DNA from: a virus
DNA length: 27,687 nucleotides
Direction: 5' to 3' (one strand)
IMG/VR virus record: IMGVR_UViG_3300037245_001091
Location: 1-27,687 of that record
Both the position numbers and the translations under genes were made by a program. Of the stretch, positions 15,366 to 23,343 are shown one piece after another; within the stretch, counting starts at the first letter, position 1, and every line of letters begins with the position of its first letter. The notes beneath the pieces were generated by a model. The model ran no database searches and had not been told where the DNA came from. It saw nothing but the letters and a program-made list of their open reading frames with translations.

Positions 15366-17516
15366 ATGGCAGACACACCTTGGATCGGACACAACGGCGA
15401 TAAGCTATACCTGCAGAGCGGGCAGTTTACGTCCACGCTTAAGACTAGCCAGTCTATAACCGGTACAGACAATCACCCATGGGGGATAACATGGGATGGA
15501 ACAAACACTCCGTGGTGCGGATCACGGCATGACCGACTGTATCTGCAGAGCGGGCAGTTTACGTCCACGCTTAAGACTAGCCAGAGCGTTGGTACCCTGG
15601 AATTATTTGGGATCTCATGGGACGGAACTAATACCCCGTGGGCTAGTCTGTCCGAGAATAAATTATTTCTGCAGAGCGGTCAGTTCACGTCCACCCTTAA
15701 AACCAGTAGGGCCGTGGGCACAATCAATGACCTCGTGACCGACGTATCCTGGGACGGTACAGATACTCCGTGGTGCGGAGTTGACCCAATTAGGATCTAT
15801 CTACAAAGTGGGCAGTTCACGTCTACACTTAAAACTAGCGAAGACTTGTCCGCAGTTGACTCTGCTGCACAAGGCGTATCCTGGGACGGTGTTAACACTC
15901 CGTGGTGTGGCTCTGGCGATGATAAATTGTATCTGCAGAGTGGCCAATTTACGTCGACTATTAAAGACAGTGAATACGTAGGTAGCGTTGAAATCGAGGC
16001 GGCCGGTATATGTACCAACAATGTTGCCGGACGTTTAGGTCCGCAAATACATACCGAGACCACTGCGTCGTCAGTTACATTCAGCCAGACTGCGTTACGT
16101 GGCGCAGTATGTATTGAGACCGCCGAGAACACAGTCACGTTCACTCAGATCGCAGTGGGAGGTGTAATTCTATCGAGCTACCCTGTCACCAGTACGGTAA
16201 CATTCAGTCAGACTGCTACTGTTATACAGATGCCAATGTACCTTGTGGCTTCTAATGCTATTGTATTTACGCAAGAGGCTAGGATACCTGATGTTTTCGT
16301 GGCCACAGCTCTGAACACTTTCACGTTCTCACAGGCAATAGCCCGTGCCGGGACCGAGTATTTCGATGCATCGAACGCCGTAAATTTCTTCGTAGAGGCG
16401 GATGCCACGCTAAATGGAACTACTATATACTCACGTATTGTTGGGCACGTTCTTGATTTCACACATGAAGCTACTCAAGGTATATCATTCAAAGTAGCGC
16501 GCGCTGAATCAACGGTAGCATTCACGCAGGCAATGCTGGCTATATTCCCACGGTCAGTGATAGCGGCGTCGTCACTTGAGTTTTTACAAACTATACGGTA
16601 TACTCCGGTAAAAGTTTATGCCGTATCTGACTTAGCTGAAATAATTTGGACTGTACCAGAGGACGGCAATGTCACGCTGGAACCAACTGGTTTTCAGCAA
16701 ACTATTGGACTTACTCAAATAGCTGGTCAGTCACCACCTGATTCCAGAATCAATTTTGAGCACATCGCAGACGTAGTACATATTAGAGACGCCGACGGGG
16801 TCAGTAAGGTAGCTGAGAGTGTAGTTACATTCACGCAGTCATCACAAGTAACTTACGGAGGTGGATCTACAGTCACTTTCTTGCAGTCAGCGACCGCAGA
16901 CTTATGTACGCCAACAAAGTCTACACTCGCATTCACGCACACTGTCGACCTGGAATCTACCGTGACTAGGAACACGTCAAATACTGTTGAATTCCGACAG
17001 AGCGCTTACCATACGCTCACACGTAACGGCGAGTTGCGTGACGTACAATGTGACGTTACCGCGGAGTTACCTCACTATGATAATGTGCAGTTCGCATACC
17101 CGATAACATCTGTTACGCATACTCTTACATTACGTGGCGCAGAATTCGGCAATCGCGAGCGCATGCATTTCCAAAGAATAAATCGAGAAACCCGCGGTGG
17201 CACCTTGATCGTCTTCGCTGACCCGATTTGGCCAAAGAATGACCATTTGGTTATGGACTTTGTGGGTCTAACTGAAACTGAGACTAACCAAGTCAGGTCG
17301 TTCATCAAAACAACTTTAGGTAAGCAAGTAACACTACGTGACTGGGAAGGTAGGAACTGGGTGGGAGTGATAGTGTCGCCGGACAACCCAGTTGTGCGCG
17401 ATGGCGCGCTTTGCATGAACACGGTCACGATAGAGCTGGAAGGTCACGCCGGGTATGATGTTACTACATCTTCGGCTGTGACCTTCACTCAGACTGCTGT
17501 GGGGACAAAAACATGA
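15366..17516 (+). CDS. Propeller-repeat / tail-tip fusion protein
   Basis: 716 residues. Residues 4-227: five repeats of 42-44 residues with conserved Trp at 6, 50, 92, 136 and 180, closing with GICTNNVAGRLGPQ; this is homologous to the N-terminus of the gene at 6824. Residues about 230-550: roughly a dozen short beta repeats of the AeStVTFtQtA type. Residues about 557-700: a globular domain (YPITSVTHTLTLRGAEFGNRERMHFQRIN; FIKTTLGKQVTLRDWEGRNWVGVIVSP; CMNTVTIELEGHA) resembling the small protein encoded next, probably Dit-like or another tail-tip element. A last VTFTQTA unit ends the protein. The homologous start MADTPW (MANTPW in the other copy) supports ATG 15366 despite the missing ribosome binding site. 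Function of the propeller is unknown; carbohydrate binding is a hypothesis. Confidence 0.75.
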   Translation: MADTPWIGHNGDKLYLQSGQFTSTLKTSQSITGTDNHPWGITWDGTNTPWCGSRHDRLYLQSGQFTSTLKTSQSVGTLELFGISWDGTNTPWASLSENKLFLQSGQFTSTLKTSRAVGTINDLVTDVSWDGTDTPWCGVDPIRIYLQSGQFTSTLKTSEDLSAVDSAAQGVSWDGVNTPWCGSGDDKLYLQSGQFTSTIKDSEYVGSVEIEAAGICTNNVAGRLGPQIHTETTASSVTFSQTALRGAVCIETAENTVTFTQIAVGGVILSSYPVTSTVTFSQTATVIQMPMYLVASNAIVFTQEARIPDVFVATALNTFTFSQAIARAGTEYFDASNAVNFFVEADATLNGTTIYSRIVGHVLDFTHEATQGISFKVARAESTVAFTQAMLAIFPRSVIAASSLEFLQTIRYTPVKVYAVSDLAEIIWTVPEDGNVTLEPTGFQQTIGLTQIAGQSPPDSRINFEHIADVVHIRDADGVSKVAESVVTFTQSSQVTYGGGSTVTFLQSATADLCTPTKSTLAFTHTVDLESTVTRNTSNTVEFRQSAYHTLTRNGELRDVQCDVTAELPHYDNVQFAYPITSVTHTLTLRGAEFGNRERMHFQRINRETRGGTLIVFADPIWPKNDHLVMDFVGLTETETNQVRSFIKTTLGKQVTLRDWEGRNWVGVIVSPDNPVVRDGALCMNTVTIELEGHAGYDVTTSSAVTFTQTAVGTKT
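15375..16046 (+). repeat. Five propeller-like repeats, copy B
   Basis: Five units, 42-44 codons each, core LYLQSGQFTSTLKTS. Units 1 and 2 share a perfect 42-base direct repeat (15411-15452 and 15543-15584, 132 bases apart). Units 3 to 5 carry close variants, and unit 5 (SGQFTSTIKDSEYVGSV) is most like unit 1 of copy A. Confidence 0.9.
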
Positions 17517-17878
17517 TCCAATTAGCGGCGCCATACCCGACTGTCAGGCAACTTCTGTACCTTCCAAACCCAGGATTCGGGGACAGTGATAATGACACGC
17601 ACACTATCAATCTCCGGTACACGCAGGACGGTAAGCAGTACACCTACGTCAAGACTAAGAACGACCGAGTCAGATTGCTGATGGTTTTCGAGATGCACCG
17701 ACAAAAAGCTTTAGAATTTAGGTTGTTTTTGAAGCTATACTTTGATTCTGAAATCAGATTGATTGACCATCTTGGACGCACGTGGGTGGGAAATTTCACG
17801 ATTAACCCGTTTGAATTCACTTCCGTAACGGGTGAATGGCAAACGATAAACATTGAGTTCGAGGGCCTTGAACTGTGA
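17513..17878 (+). CDS. Small tail-tip protein, Dit-like domain
   Basis: 121 residues, start overlapping the previous stop (ATGA). Beta-rich, with FLPNPGFGD-like opening (LLYLPNPGFGDSDNDTHTINL), a central helix (EMHRQKALEFRLFLKLYF) and a closing segment (RLIDHLGRTWVGNFTI...WQTINIEFEGLEL). The closing segment parallels the C-terminal domain of the preceding fusion protein (RDWEGRNWVGVIV...NTVTIELEG), so the two are probably related tail-tip domains. Proteins like this usually sit between tape measure and hub, as here. The next gene starts at an overlapping GTGA. Confidence 0.6.
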   Translation: MIQLAAPYPTVRQLLYLPNPGFGDSDNDTHTINLRYTQDGKQYTYVKTKNDRVRLLMVFEMHRQKALEFRLFLKLYFDSEIRLIDHLGRTWVGNFTINPFEFTSVTGEWQTINIEFEGLEL

Positions 17879-20796
17879 GAAATCTTTCAGCATCAGCATT
17901 ATCTAAGATACGTGAACAGTATGGCAGTGAACCGATCACCATTCTTGATATCGAATGGGCCCAGGATTCTATTACGCAGTACGCGGACCGTGACGTGCAG
18001 TCGGTCAAGGGTAAGATTCTTGAAGTATCATCCCTTGATTCTGTGATCACGATCTCGAACAGTAATGACTCGCAGCAAATAACTGTGACTCTTGACGACA
18101 GTGATGGTACGATCAAAAGTATTATGGACAGCCAAGACATCCATAAGACTAGCGTCTGGGTGTACCAGTTCTTTGACGGACTGAGTCTTGTCGACCGCTT
18201 TTTGCTGTTCAAGGGCACGATCAATTCTCCTGTCTCCTGGAGGGAGTCTGACCGTTCAGTCACCTTCACAGTCCTCAGTAAGATCGAAGACAAGGAGGTT
18301 GGATTCTCGCCAGAGGAAGGCCAGTTTCCATTCATCCCGAGAGAATTGATAGGCAAGACTTGGCCCTCATGCTTTGGGACACCTATCGATGTTCCTTGCG
18401 TCCAGATCAATAAAGCCATAACTGGCAGGACGCTGTGTGGTGTAGGAATTATAAGCGGCCAGGGCATCCACGTAAACGCTACTACTGAGGGCAAAGTCCC
18501 GGACTTACGTGAGCAAAGCGCGAGGGCACAGTACCTCAATAACCTTGCTAATATCTTTGAGAGTGCGGCTTCAACTCATGAAGGGTACGTGCCCGGCAGC
18601 CAACAAGATCTAATTTTTCCCAATAACGAGGACTATACAAATAAGGCACGCGCTTACCGTGAAGAGTCTAACGGAGTGTACCGACAGATCACAGAGACGG
18701 TAGCACAATACCTACAACAACTCAGATGCGCCAGATTACGGCGGGCTAGTACATTAAGTGACGCTGAGGATACTGGCGAAGGTTGCAATCCGTTAGAGAT
18801 CCTCGGCGGCGAAGACTTCCCTCGCGGTACAATCACGTTAGATATAAATGGAGGGTTGTTCACTGGGTATTTTCTAGGGGACGGTAATGAGTTCAAAATC
18901 ACGTCGCGTACGCACCCAGACAATGAGGCGAGAGCTGCGGAACAGCTAACTAATGATGAGTCTTTACCTGCCGGTTGCGGCCCAGTCACACCACCAGGAA
19001 AACATATTCTTTGGGAGACGCAGGTTCCGGCAGGGGAAGGCAATGCTACACCTATTGGGAATATTGGGTCTTCCTCTTCTAGTGGGCTGTTTGACGTATT
19101 CCGTAAAGACTTTTATCTGTTCTATAATGCTCCAACACGTAGGAGTACCAGCCAGAATCAGCGAGCCATCCACTTTTGGGCGGACGCCGGAACAACTGTG
19201 ACAATGGCTGAGGACGAGCCCGTTTATCATGTGGTTAGCATCGTTCCAGGTACTGTTCTACAGGTCAAAGCTTTCAAGGATATTAACGGCGTGAGAACGT
19301 TAGTAAACGTACCGGACGATTTGTGGGTGGACGAAATAGCAGAGTACGGAAGCATCACGGCGGTGCAGATAAAATTGAATCGTTCGCTGACCACATTCGA
19401 GGATCAAAACTGGGAGGGTGACACACTATATGTCACTTTCGAGTCGTCAGTCGGGCCCAACATCGTTGATATTGTGGAGTATCTGATAGATACGTACACA
19501 GATCTGACATATGATAGTACGAGCTTCAATAGTGTCAGAACAAAATTGGCACCGTTCCCGGCTAACTTTGCGCTATTAGACAGAAAGAACATCGTCGAAG
19601 CATTACAAGAGATTGCGTTCCAATCACGATGTAGTATTCGACTTATCAACGACGTATTCTACATTGCTTACTTAGCTGAGGAGCCTACGACCGTGGATAC
19701 TTTCTATGTGAGTGACATTGAAGCCAAGAGCGTGGAAGTGGAACTCACTTCCACTGAGGACCTAGTAACCAAATACACTGTGGATTGGCGCGTGAGTTAC
19801 GCGCAGGACGAAATGAACAAGATTATTGTGCGCAACAACGTGTCCAAGTACGGTATCCAGGAAGGCGGCGACGAATACTACATCTACAACCAGCCGGACA
19901 TCATACACAAGGTGGCCACATTCTGGCTGATTCGGAAATCAAATACGTGGAAGCATATTAGTTTCAATACGTTCCTACATAAGATGAACGTCGAGACGTT
20001 TGACGCTGTTACTCTTGACCTGCTTGACTACGTGTCTGATAGTCCAGTTAAGAGTATCGTCGAACAGGCTCAGTTCAATTCTGACAATCAGACAATCAAC
20101 TTTGAATGCTGGACGCCTGTGAAAGCAGGAACAATGGTGCCATACCTGTTCGCGTGGCCCGCGGACGTGCCGGCGGAATGGGTCTTCCCAACGGACGACG
20201 AAATTGATTTGGGCTTGGCCGGCGGTAACAATATCGGAGAGAACGCTACCGGAGAGTTGCCAATCGGTGACACATCCCATTTGGACTCCGGCGACATCTT
20301 TGTGGGCGGCATCAACATCCTGTTTGGTCCTCAGACAGACCGCGGTGACAGTCACCCGTCTGATCGGGGATTCTCGGCCCAGGACGTCATTATCGGCACT
20401 GAGTTCGCTGTGATTTCAGCATCAGCTAATCCGAACCCGTATCTTGGCCTGGAATACGAGGAAGATATTCTTCCCCCGCCTGTGGACGTAGATGTGTCCG
20501 GAGTCACGGAAATAGTTCTCGAAAGAACCAAGGTTATATCCACTAAAGTGAAGGGCCAATTCAATTACCTCAGCGACATCCTGTCCTTAGAAGATGGTAA
20601 GCCGTTAGCGATACATACGGCTACGCTGTTCAGTGGTAAGGACCAAGACGGAAGTTGCAAGCGAAGTCCTTACGATTTCAAATATGACCCGAAGTGTACT
20701 CTTTGGGTGGCTGGGTCGGCTTACCTGGCTGAAGAGGAGTGTAATGACTTGAAAGATAGCCAGTCGGGTGAAAAACTCGGGGAATGCGACGAATAA
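17875..20796 (+). CDS. Tail hub / tail-associated protein
   Basis: 973 residues, starting at GTG 17875 inside the previous stop codon. The N-terminal domain has alternating strands (EPITILDIEW, QQITVTLDDSDG, SVWVYQFFDGLSLVDRFLLFKGTINSPVSWRESDRSVTFTVLSKIEDKEVGF) typical of phage tail hub proteins. A central region includes NFALLDRKNIVEALQEIAFQSRCSIRLINDVFYIAYL (about 560-600), resembling hub domains of Tal/J-type proteins. The C-terminal ~250 residues are low in similarity, rich in Gly/Asp and end in a Cys-rich tail (CKRSPYDFKYDPKC; CNDLKDSQ; ECDE). The hub closes the tail tube and holds receptor-binding proteins. No lysozyme or peptidase motif was recognised. Confidence 0.75.
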   Translation: MRNLSASALSKIREQYGSEPITILDIEWAQDSITQYADRDVQSVKGKILEVSSLDSVITISNSNDSQQITVTLDDSDGTIKSIMDSQDIHKTSVWVYQFFDGLSLVDRFLLFKGTINSPVSWRESDRSVTFTVLSKIEDKEVGFSPEEGQFPFIPRELIGKTWPSCFGTPIDVPCVQINKAITGRTLCGVGIISGQGIHVNATTEGKVPDLREQSARAQYLNNLANIFESAASTHEGYVPGSQQDLIFPNNEDYTNKARAYREESNGVYRQITETVAQYLQQLRCARLRRASTLSDAEDTGEGCNPLEILGGEDFPRGTITLDINGGLFTGYFLGDGNEFKITSRTHPDNEARAAEQLTNDESLPAGCGPVTPPGKHILWETQVPAGEGNATPIGNIGSSSSSGLFDVFRKDFYLFYNAPTRRSTSQNQRAIHFWADAGTTVTMAEDEPVYHVVSIVPGTVLQVKAFKDINGVRTLVNVPDDLWVDEIAEYGSITAVQIKLNRSLTTFEDQNWEGDTLYVTFESSVGPNIVDIVEYLIDTYTDLTYDSTSFNSVRTKLAPFPANFALLDRKNIVEALQEIAFQSRCSIRLINDVFYIAYLAEEPTTVDTFYVSDIEAKSVEVELTSTEDLVTKYTVDWRVSYAQDEMNKIIVRNNVSKYGIQEGGDEYYIYNQPDIIHKVATFWLIRKSNTWKHISFNTFLHKMNVETFDAVTLDLLDYVSDSPVKSIVEQAQFNSDNQTINFECWTPVKAGTMVPYLFAWPADVPAEWVFPTDDEIDLGLAGGNNIGENATGELPIGDTSHLDSGDIFVGGINILFGPQTDRGDSHPSDRGFSAQDVIIGTEFAVISASANPNPYLGLEYEEDILPPPVDVDVSGVTEIVLERTKVISTKVKGQFNYLSDILSLEDGKPLAIHTATLFSGKDQDGSCKRSPYDFKYDPKCTLWVAGSAYLAEEECNDLKDSQSGEKLGECDE

Positions 20797-22098
20797 ATGG
20801 CCGCTGACGACAACACTTTCCCATTCAGCCGTAAGGTCTGGAACGACGAAATTATCAAGCCGATAAATTCGTTGTGCGAGAATCCACCAGACGGCTGCGA
20901 CGAGATTGATACTCTAGACGAAGCCGAGAAGGATCATATCTGGACAAAGAAAGATGTCCAGGACGTACATGACAAACTCATAGAGATCTGTGAAGATAAT
21001 GAGTTTGATGACTTAGAGACGCCTCAACTGAACCTGAAGACTCTTATCGAAGACATTCTTGAGGCTATACAAGAAGGGTGGTGTCATTGCAAACCAGTAA
21101 ACATAGAGTTGGGAACATATTTTTCCCAAATATTCTTCTACACTGAAAATAGTGTAGATTGTTGTGACATCACAAAAGAGATAAATGCTGGCCACATCTT
21201 TTGCAGGTACACGGTATTCCGAACGTACATAGCCCCGTACATTGACATATGGGTGCAGGACGACAGCGTGCCTGGATTGGTCTCAGAACGTAGTGAGTCC
21301 TACAATAAAGCCAACGATAACAGCCGTGAATGGGCTAGTAATCGTGCAGAGGAGTTGACGGCAGAAAGATTTGCGAAACAACTTAGGACTGACCTGAGTA
21401 ATGCTGAGGAAGCATTGCAGAATGCGCAAAATGTTCTTAGCGCGTGTACTATCAACTGCGAGGATGAGCAGGCGGCCGTGGACCACTGGCAGAGCCAAGT
21501 ATCCGAAATCGAAGAACTACTCGACGAGCAAGAGGAGATCCGTGACGAAGCCAAGGAAAAGGCTGAAGATAATTTGGTCAAAGCAGATGAAGGAGCTACC
21601 CGGCAGTGGGAGATCATGAGCAATCACCCGTACTTAGCAGCTTCACGCAGTACCGGCGGAGTCAAGAAGTATGCTATGGACTTCATGCCTGGGACCGTAG
21701 ACTTGCTAAGCGTGGCGAGTCCCTCTAGTGCCGCATGGGGAGTAGGCCCTTACCCATTTGATTGGACGCAGGCATACGAGCTAGTGTACTATGAGAGACA
21801 AGTTCGCGGGTTTCATCGCGACCGTCAAGGATACTTTCGCACTCGATTTACACCTAATGGGCTGCCCTACGGAGGTCCGCCTAACAGAAAATACTGGATT
21901 GACGTTCCTATCCATGGTTACGATCAAGTTTCCGACTACTCGGGGTATGTTTCGCCGCCGTGCCCAACGCCGTCCGACGACGACGGTGAACACCGTTTTG
22001 GCCACTCACTGTGGGATACATGGGGAGTTGGTAGCTGGGTGAAATTCGATAAGAAAATACGTGGCGGCACGCGTCAAATGGAGTATGACGATCTCTAA
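20797..22098 (+). CDS. Cys-rich coiled-coil tail-tip or fibre protein
   Basis: 433 residues, starting directly after the hub stop. The N-terminal ~140 residues contain many cysteines (CENPPDGC, EICED, CHCKP, DCCD). Residues about 165-275 form a heptad-rich coiled coil (AEELTAERFAKQLRTDLSNAEEAL... EIEELLDEQEEIRDEAKEKAED) broken by ACTINCED. The C-terminal 140 residues are aromatic and Gly/Pro-rich (AYELVYYERQVRGFHRDRQGYF; HRFGHSLWDTWGVGSWVKF), suggestive of a receptor-facing domain. As the last gene of the rightward operon after the hub it probably forms a fibre or tip. No family was recognised. Its stop overlaps the convergent exonuclease stop. Confidence 0.6.
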   Translation: MAADDNTFPFSRKVWNDEIIKPINSLCENPPDGCDEIDTLDEAEKDHIWTKKDVQDVHDKLIEICEDNEFDDLETPQLNLKTLIEDILEAIQEGWCHCKPVNIELGTYFSQIFFYTENSVDCCDITKEINAGHIFCRYTVFRTYIAPYIDIWVQDDSVPGLVSERSESYNKANDNSREWASNRAEELTAERFAKQLRTDLSNAEEALQNAQNVLSACTINCEDEQAAVDHWQSQVSEIEELLDEQEEIRDEAKEKAEDNLVKADEGATRQWEIMSNHPYLAASRSTGGVKKYAMDFMPGTVDLLSVASPSSAAWGVGPYPFDWTQAYELVYYERQVRGFHRDRQGYFRTRFTPNGLPYGGPPNRKYWIDVPIHGYDQVSDYSGYVSPPCPTPSDDDGEHRFGHSLWDTWGVGSWVKFDKKIRGGTRQMEYDDL

Positions 22099-22703
22099 AA
22101 TGCTGTCATCAGCATTCTTCGGTAGCATTCTGCTGTCGCAATCGTGTCCTGAAGCGCATCGTGAGCTTTGTGATTCGTAACTTCCAGGGCGTTACATAGA
22201 TACCTGAGCGCGAACTTCTGAAACAAGTACGGCTGTTCTCGAAAGCTCATCAGGTCGCTATGGAATGCAGCCACAGGCATCGTGTCGCGGAAGTGCGGAT
22301 GGAAGAACTGCTCGAAGCTCTCATTGCCAAGCCAGTCTACGAGGAAGCCCTTATCGAACGGCCAGTTCTGAGCCATTGGCATCAGCTTTTTGTAGATCGG
22401 CAGGTCCAGTCTGACGAACCAGTCGTCAAACAAATCAGCGGCTGTGAAATAGTCAACAGCGTGCTGTTGACGCCTAACAAACTCTGCACGCGTTATCTGT
22501 ATCGCCTTCTTTTCTATGCGGTCAGGGTGCCTGATTTTAATATCAAGCGCGAATGGCAAGACGCCTTTCAGCGGCTTGATATCAGTATCCAACGGTAGGA
22601 CAGCAATCTGATGTATGTCGTGATACCCTGCGCGCAGACCGGTAGTCTCCACGTCCACGCAGGCAAGGATATTGCCATTAAGATGTACCATTCCTCGGCT
22701 CAT
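22095..22703 (-). CDS. DEDDh 3'-5' exonuclease (DnaQ-like)
   Basis: 202 residues. RNase H-fold exonuclease motifs are complete: ExoI DVETTG (Asp17, Glu19), ExoII NWPFDKGF (Asp117) and ExoIII HKAHDALQDT (His181, Asp186), which places it in the DEDDh class. It would remove nucleotides from DNA 3' ends in proofreading, repair or processing; no polymerase gene is in the window. GAGGTGA precedes ATG 22703 on the minus strand, and the start overlaps the end of the upstream gene. Last gene of the leftward replication operon; its stop overlaps the tail operon stop by four bases. Confidence 0.88.
   Translation of the reverse strand: MSRGMVHLNGNILACVDVETTGLRAGYHDIHQIAVLPLDTDIKPLKGVLPFALDIKIRHPDRIEKKAIQITRAEFVRRQQHAVDYFTAADLFDDWFVRLDLPIYKKLMPMAQNWPFDKGFLVDWLGNESFEQFFHPHFRDTMPVAAFHSDLMSFREQPYLFQKFALRYLCNALEVTNHKAHDALQDTIATAECYRRMLMTAF
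22099..22116. terminator. Small hairpin at the convergent gene junction
   Basis: AATGCTG (22099-22105) pairs perfectly with CAGCATT (22110-22116) around TCAT. On the minus strand the arm runs into TTTTA, resembling a weak intrinsic terminator for the leftward operon; on the plus strand TTCTTC follows. It starts right after the tail gene stop and lies in the last codons of the exonuclease gene. AT-rich stem, so strength is doubtful. Confidence 0.4.
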
Positions 22704-23014
22704 GATGTCACCTCGTCGTATGTGATTGCAAAAATGTGTGGCTTACAGGGATACATTTCACCTTTGATTCCAGTAATTATCCAGTCGCCAGGGCATACTA
22801 TGTGTACTCCCTCTAGTGTGTCGATCCACCCGTGGCTGAACATTTTGCGTCCGCACATACCGCATACGAATTCACCTGTGTAATATGGTTTGCAGTAACG
22901 TCTGACGATTTTGCCATCATTTTCTGGCACGTGGCAAGCGTCTAAAGAATGGTCGCCGTTTTTGAACCACTGTTCAGCTTCAATCGTGATAGCTTTCTTT
23001 CGGAACATACTCAT
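22700..23014 (-). CDS. Conserved phage protein with Cys pairs, function unknown
   Basis: 104 residues from the ATG at 23014, which overlaps the upstream stop as ATGA; a TTG at 23050 would add 12 residues but overlaps the previous gene. Pattern: MFRKKAITIEAEQWF, then FVCGMCGRKMFSHGWIDTLEGVHIVCPGDWIITGIKGEMYPCKPHIF. The CxxC pair plus later Cys/His residues could bind zinc. This W.DTLEG.H.V.PGDWII.G..GE.YPC.P.IF pattern is widespread in phage early genes with no assigned role that I know. Small, soluble, no membrane segment. Confidence 0.75.
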   Translation of the reverse strand: MSMFRKKAITIEAEQWFKNGDHSLDACHVPENDGKIVRRYCKPYYTGEFVCGMCGRKMFSHGWIDTLEGVHIVCPGDWIITGIKGEMYPCKPHIFAITYDEVTS

Positions 23015-23343
23015 TTGCCCGGCCGCTTCAAAAGGTGTGAAAATTGGCAAGCGATCTCACCAAGTGGTGTTATCTGAAAAGTCACTTTGTACACAGCACA
23101 ATAGTAGTGCGGATCATTTGTCATAGGCGCCAGGACAGGGGCACTAGGATTCTTGACACGAGTCTGCATGCCCTTCATAGGTCCGTCCACACAGATCGCA
23201 GCGTAACCATCTTGCGGCATCGCAGTCTTGACCGGCTCAGGATTGAGTCTCTTCTTCTTCTTGCTGGCAGTGACTGGCTCAGCTTCACTACGTCGAATCG
23301 CACCGCGTAATATACCGTCTTCCATCTTCAAGGTGTCTTTCAT
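23011..23343 (-). CDS. Hypothetical protein
   Basis: 110 residues. A basic stretch (SKKKKRLNPEP, about residues 27-37) is followed by a compact C-terminal part (YAAICVDGPMKGMQTRVKNP...YYCAVYKVTFQITPLG). Not recognised. The start overlaps the dNMP kinase stop (TAATG) with CTGGAGAAG upstream as ribosome binding site, and the stop overlaps the next start, so it belongs firmly to the leftward operon. Confidence 0.6.
   Translation of the reverse strand: MKDTLKMEDGILRGAIRRSEAEPVTASKKKKRLNPEPVKTAMPQDGYAAICVDGPMKGMQTRVKNPSAPVLAPMTNDPHYYCAVYKVTFQITPLGEIACQFSHLLKRPGK

Noticed and set aside
15411-15584. Spaced direct repeats as a CRISPR array
   Set aside because: They are in-frame protein repeats with diverged neighbours, not short repeats with unique spacers, and there are no cas genes.
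6824-17516. Diversity-generating retroelement acting on the propeller genes
   Set aside because: No reverse transcriptase or template repeat is present in the window, and variation is not limited to adenine-derived positions.
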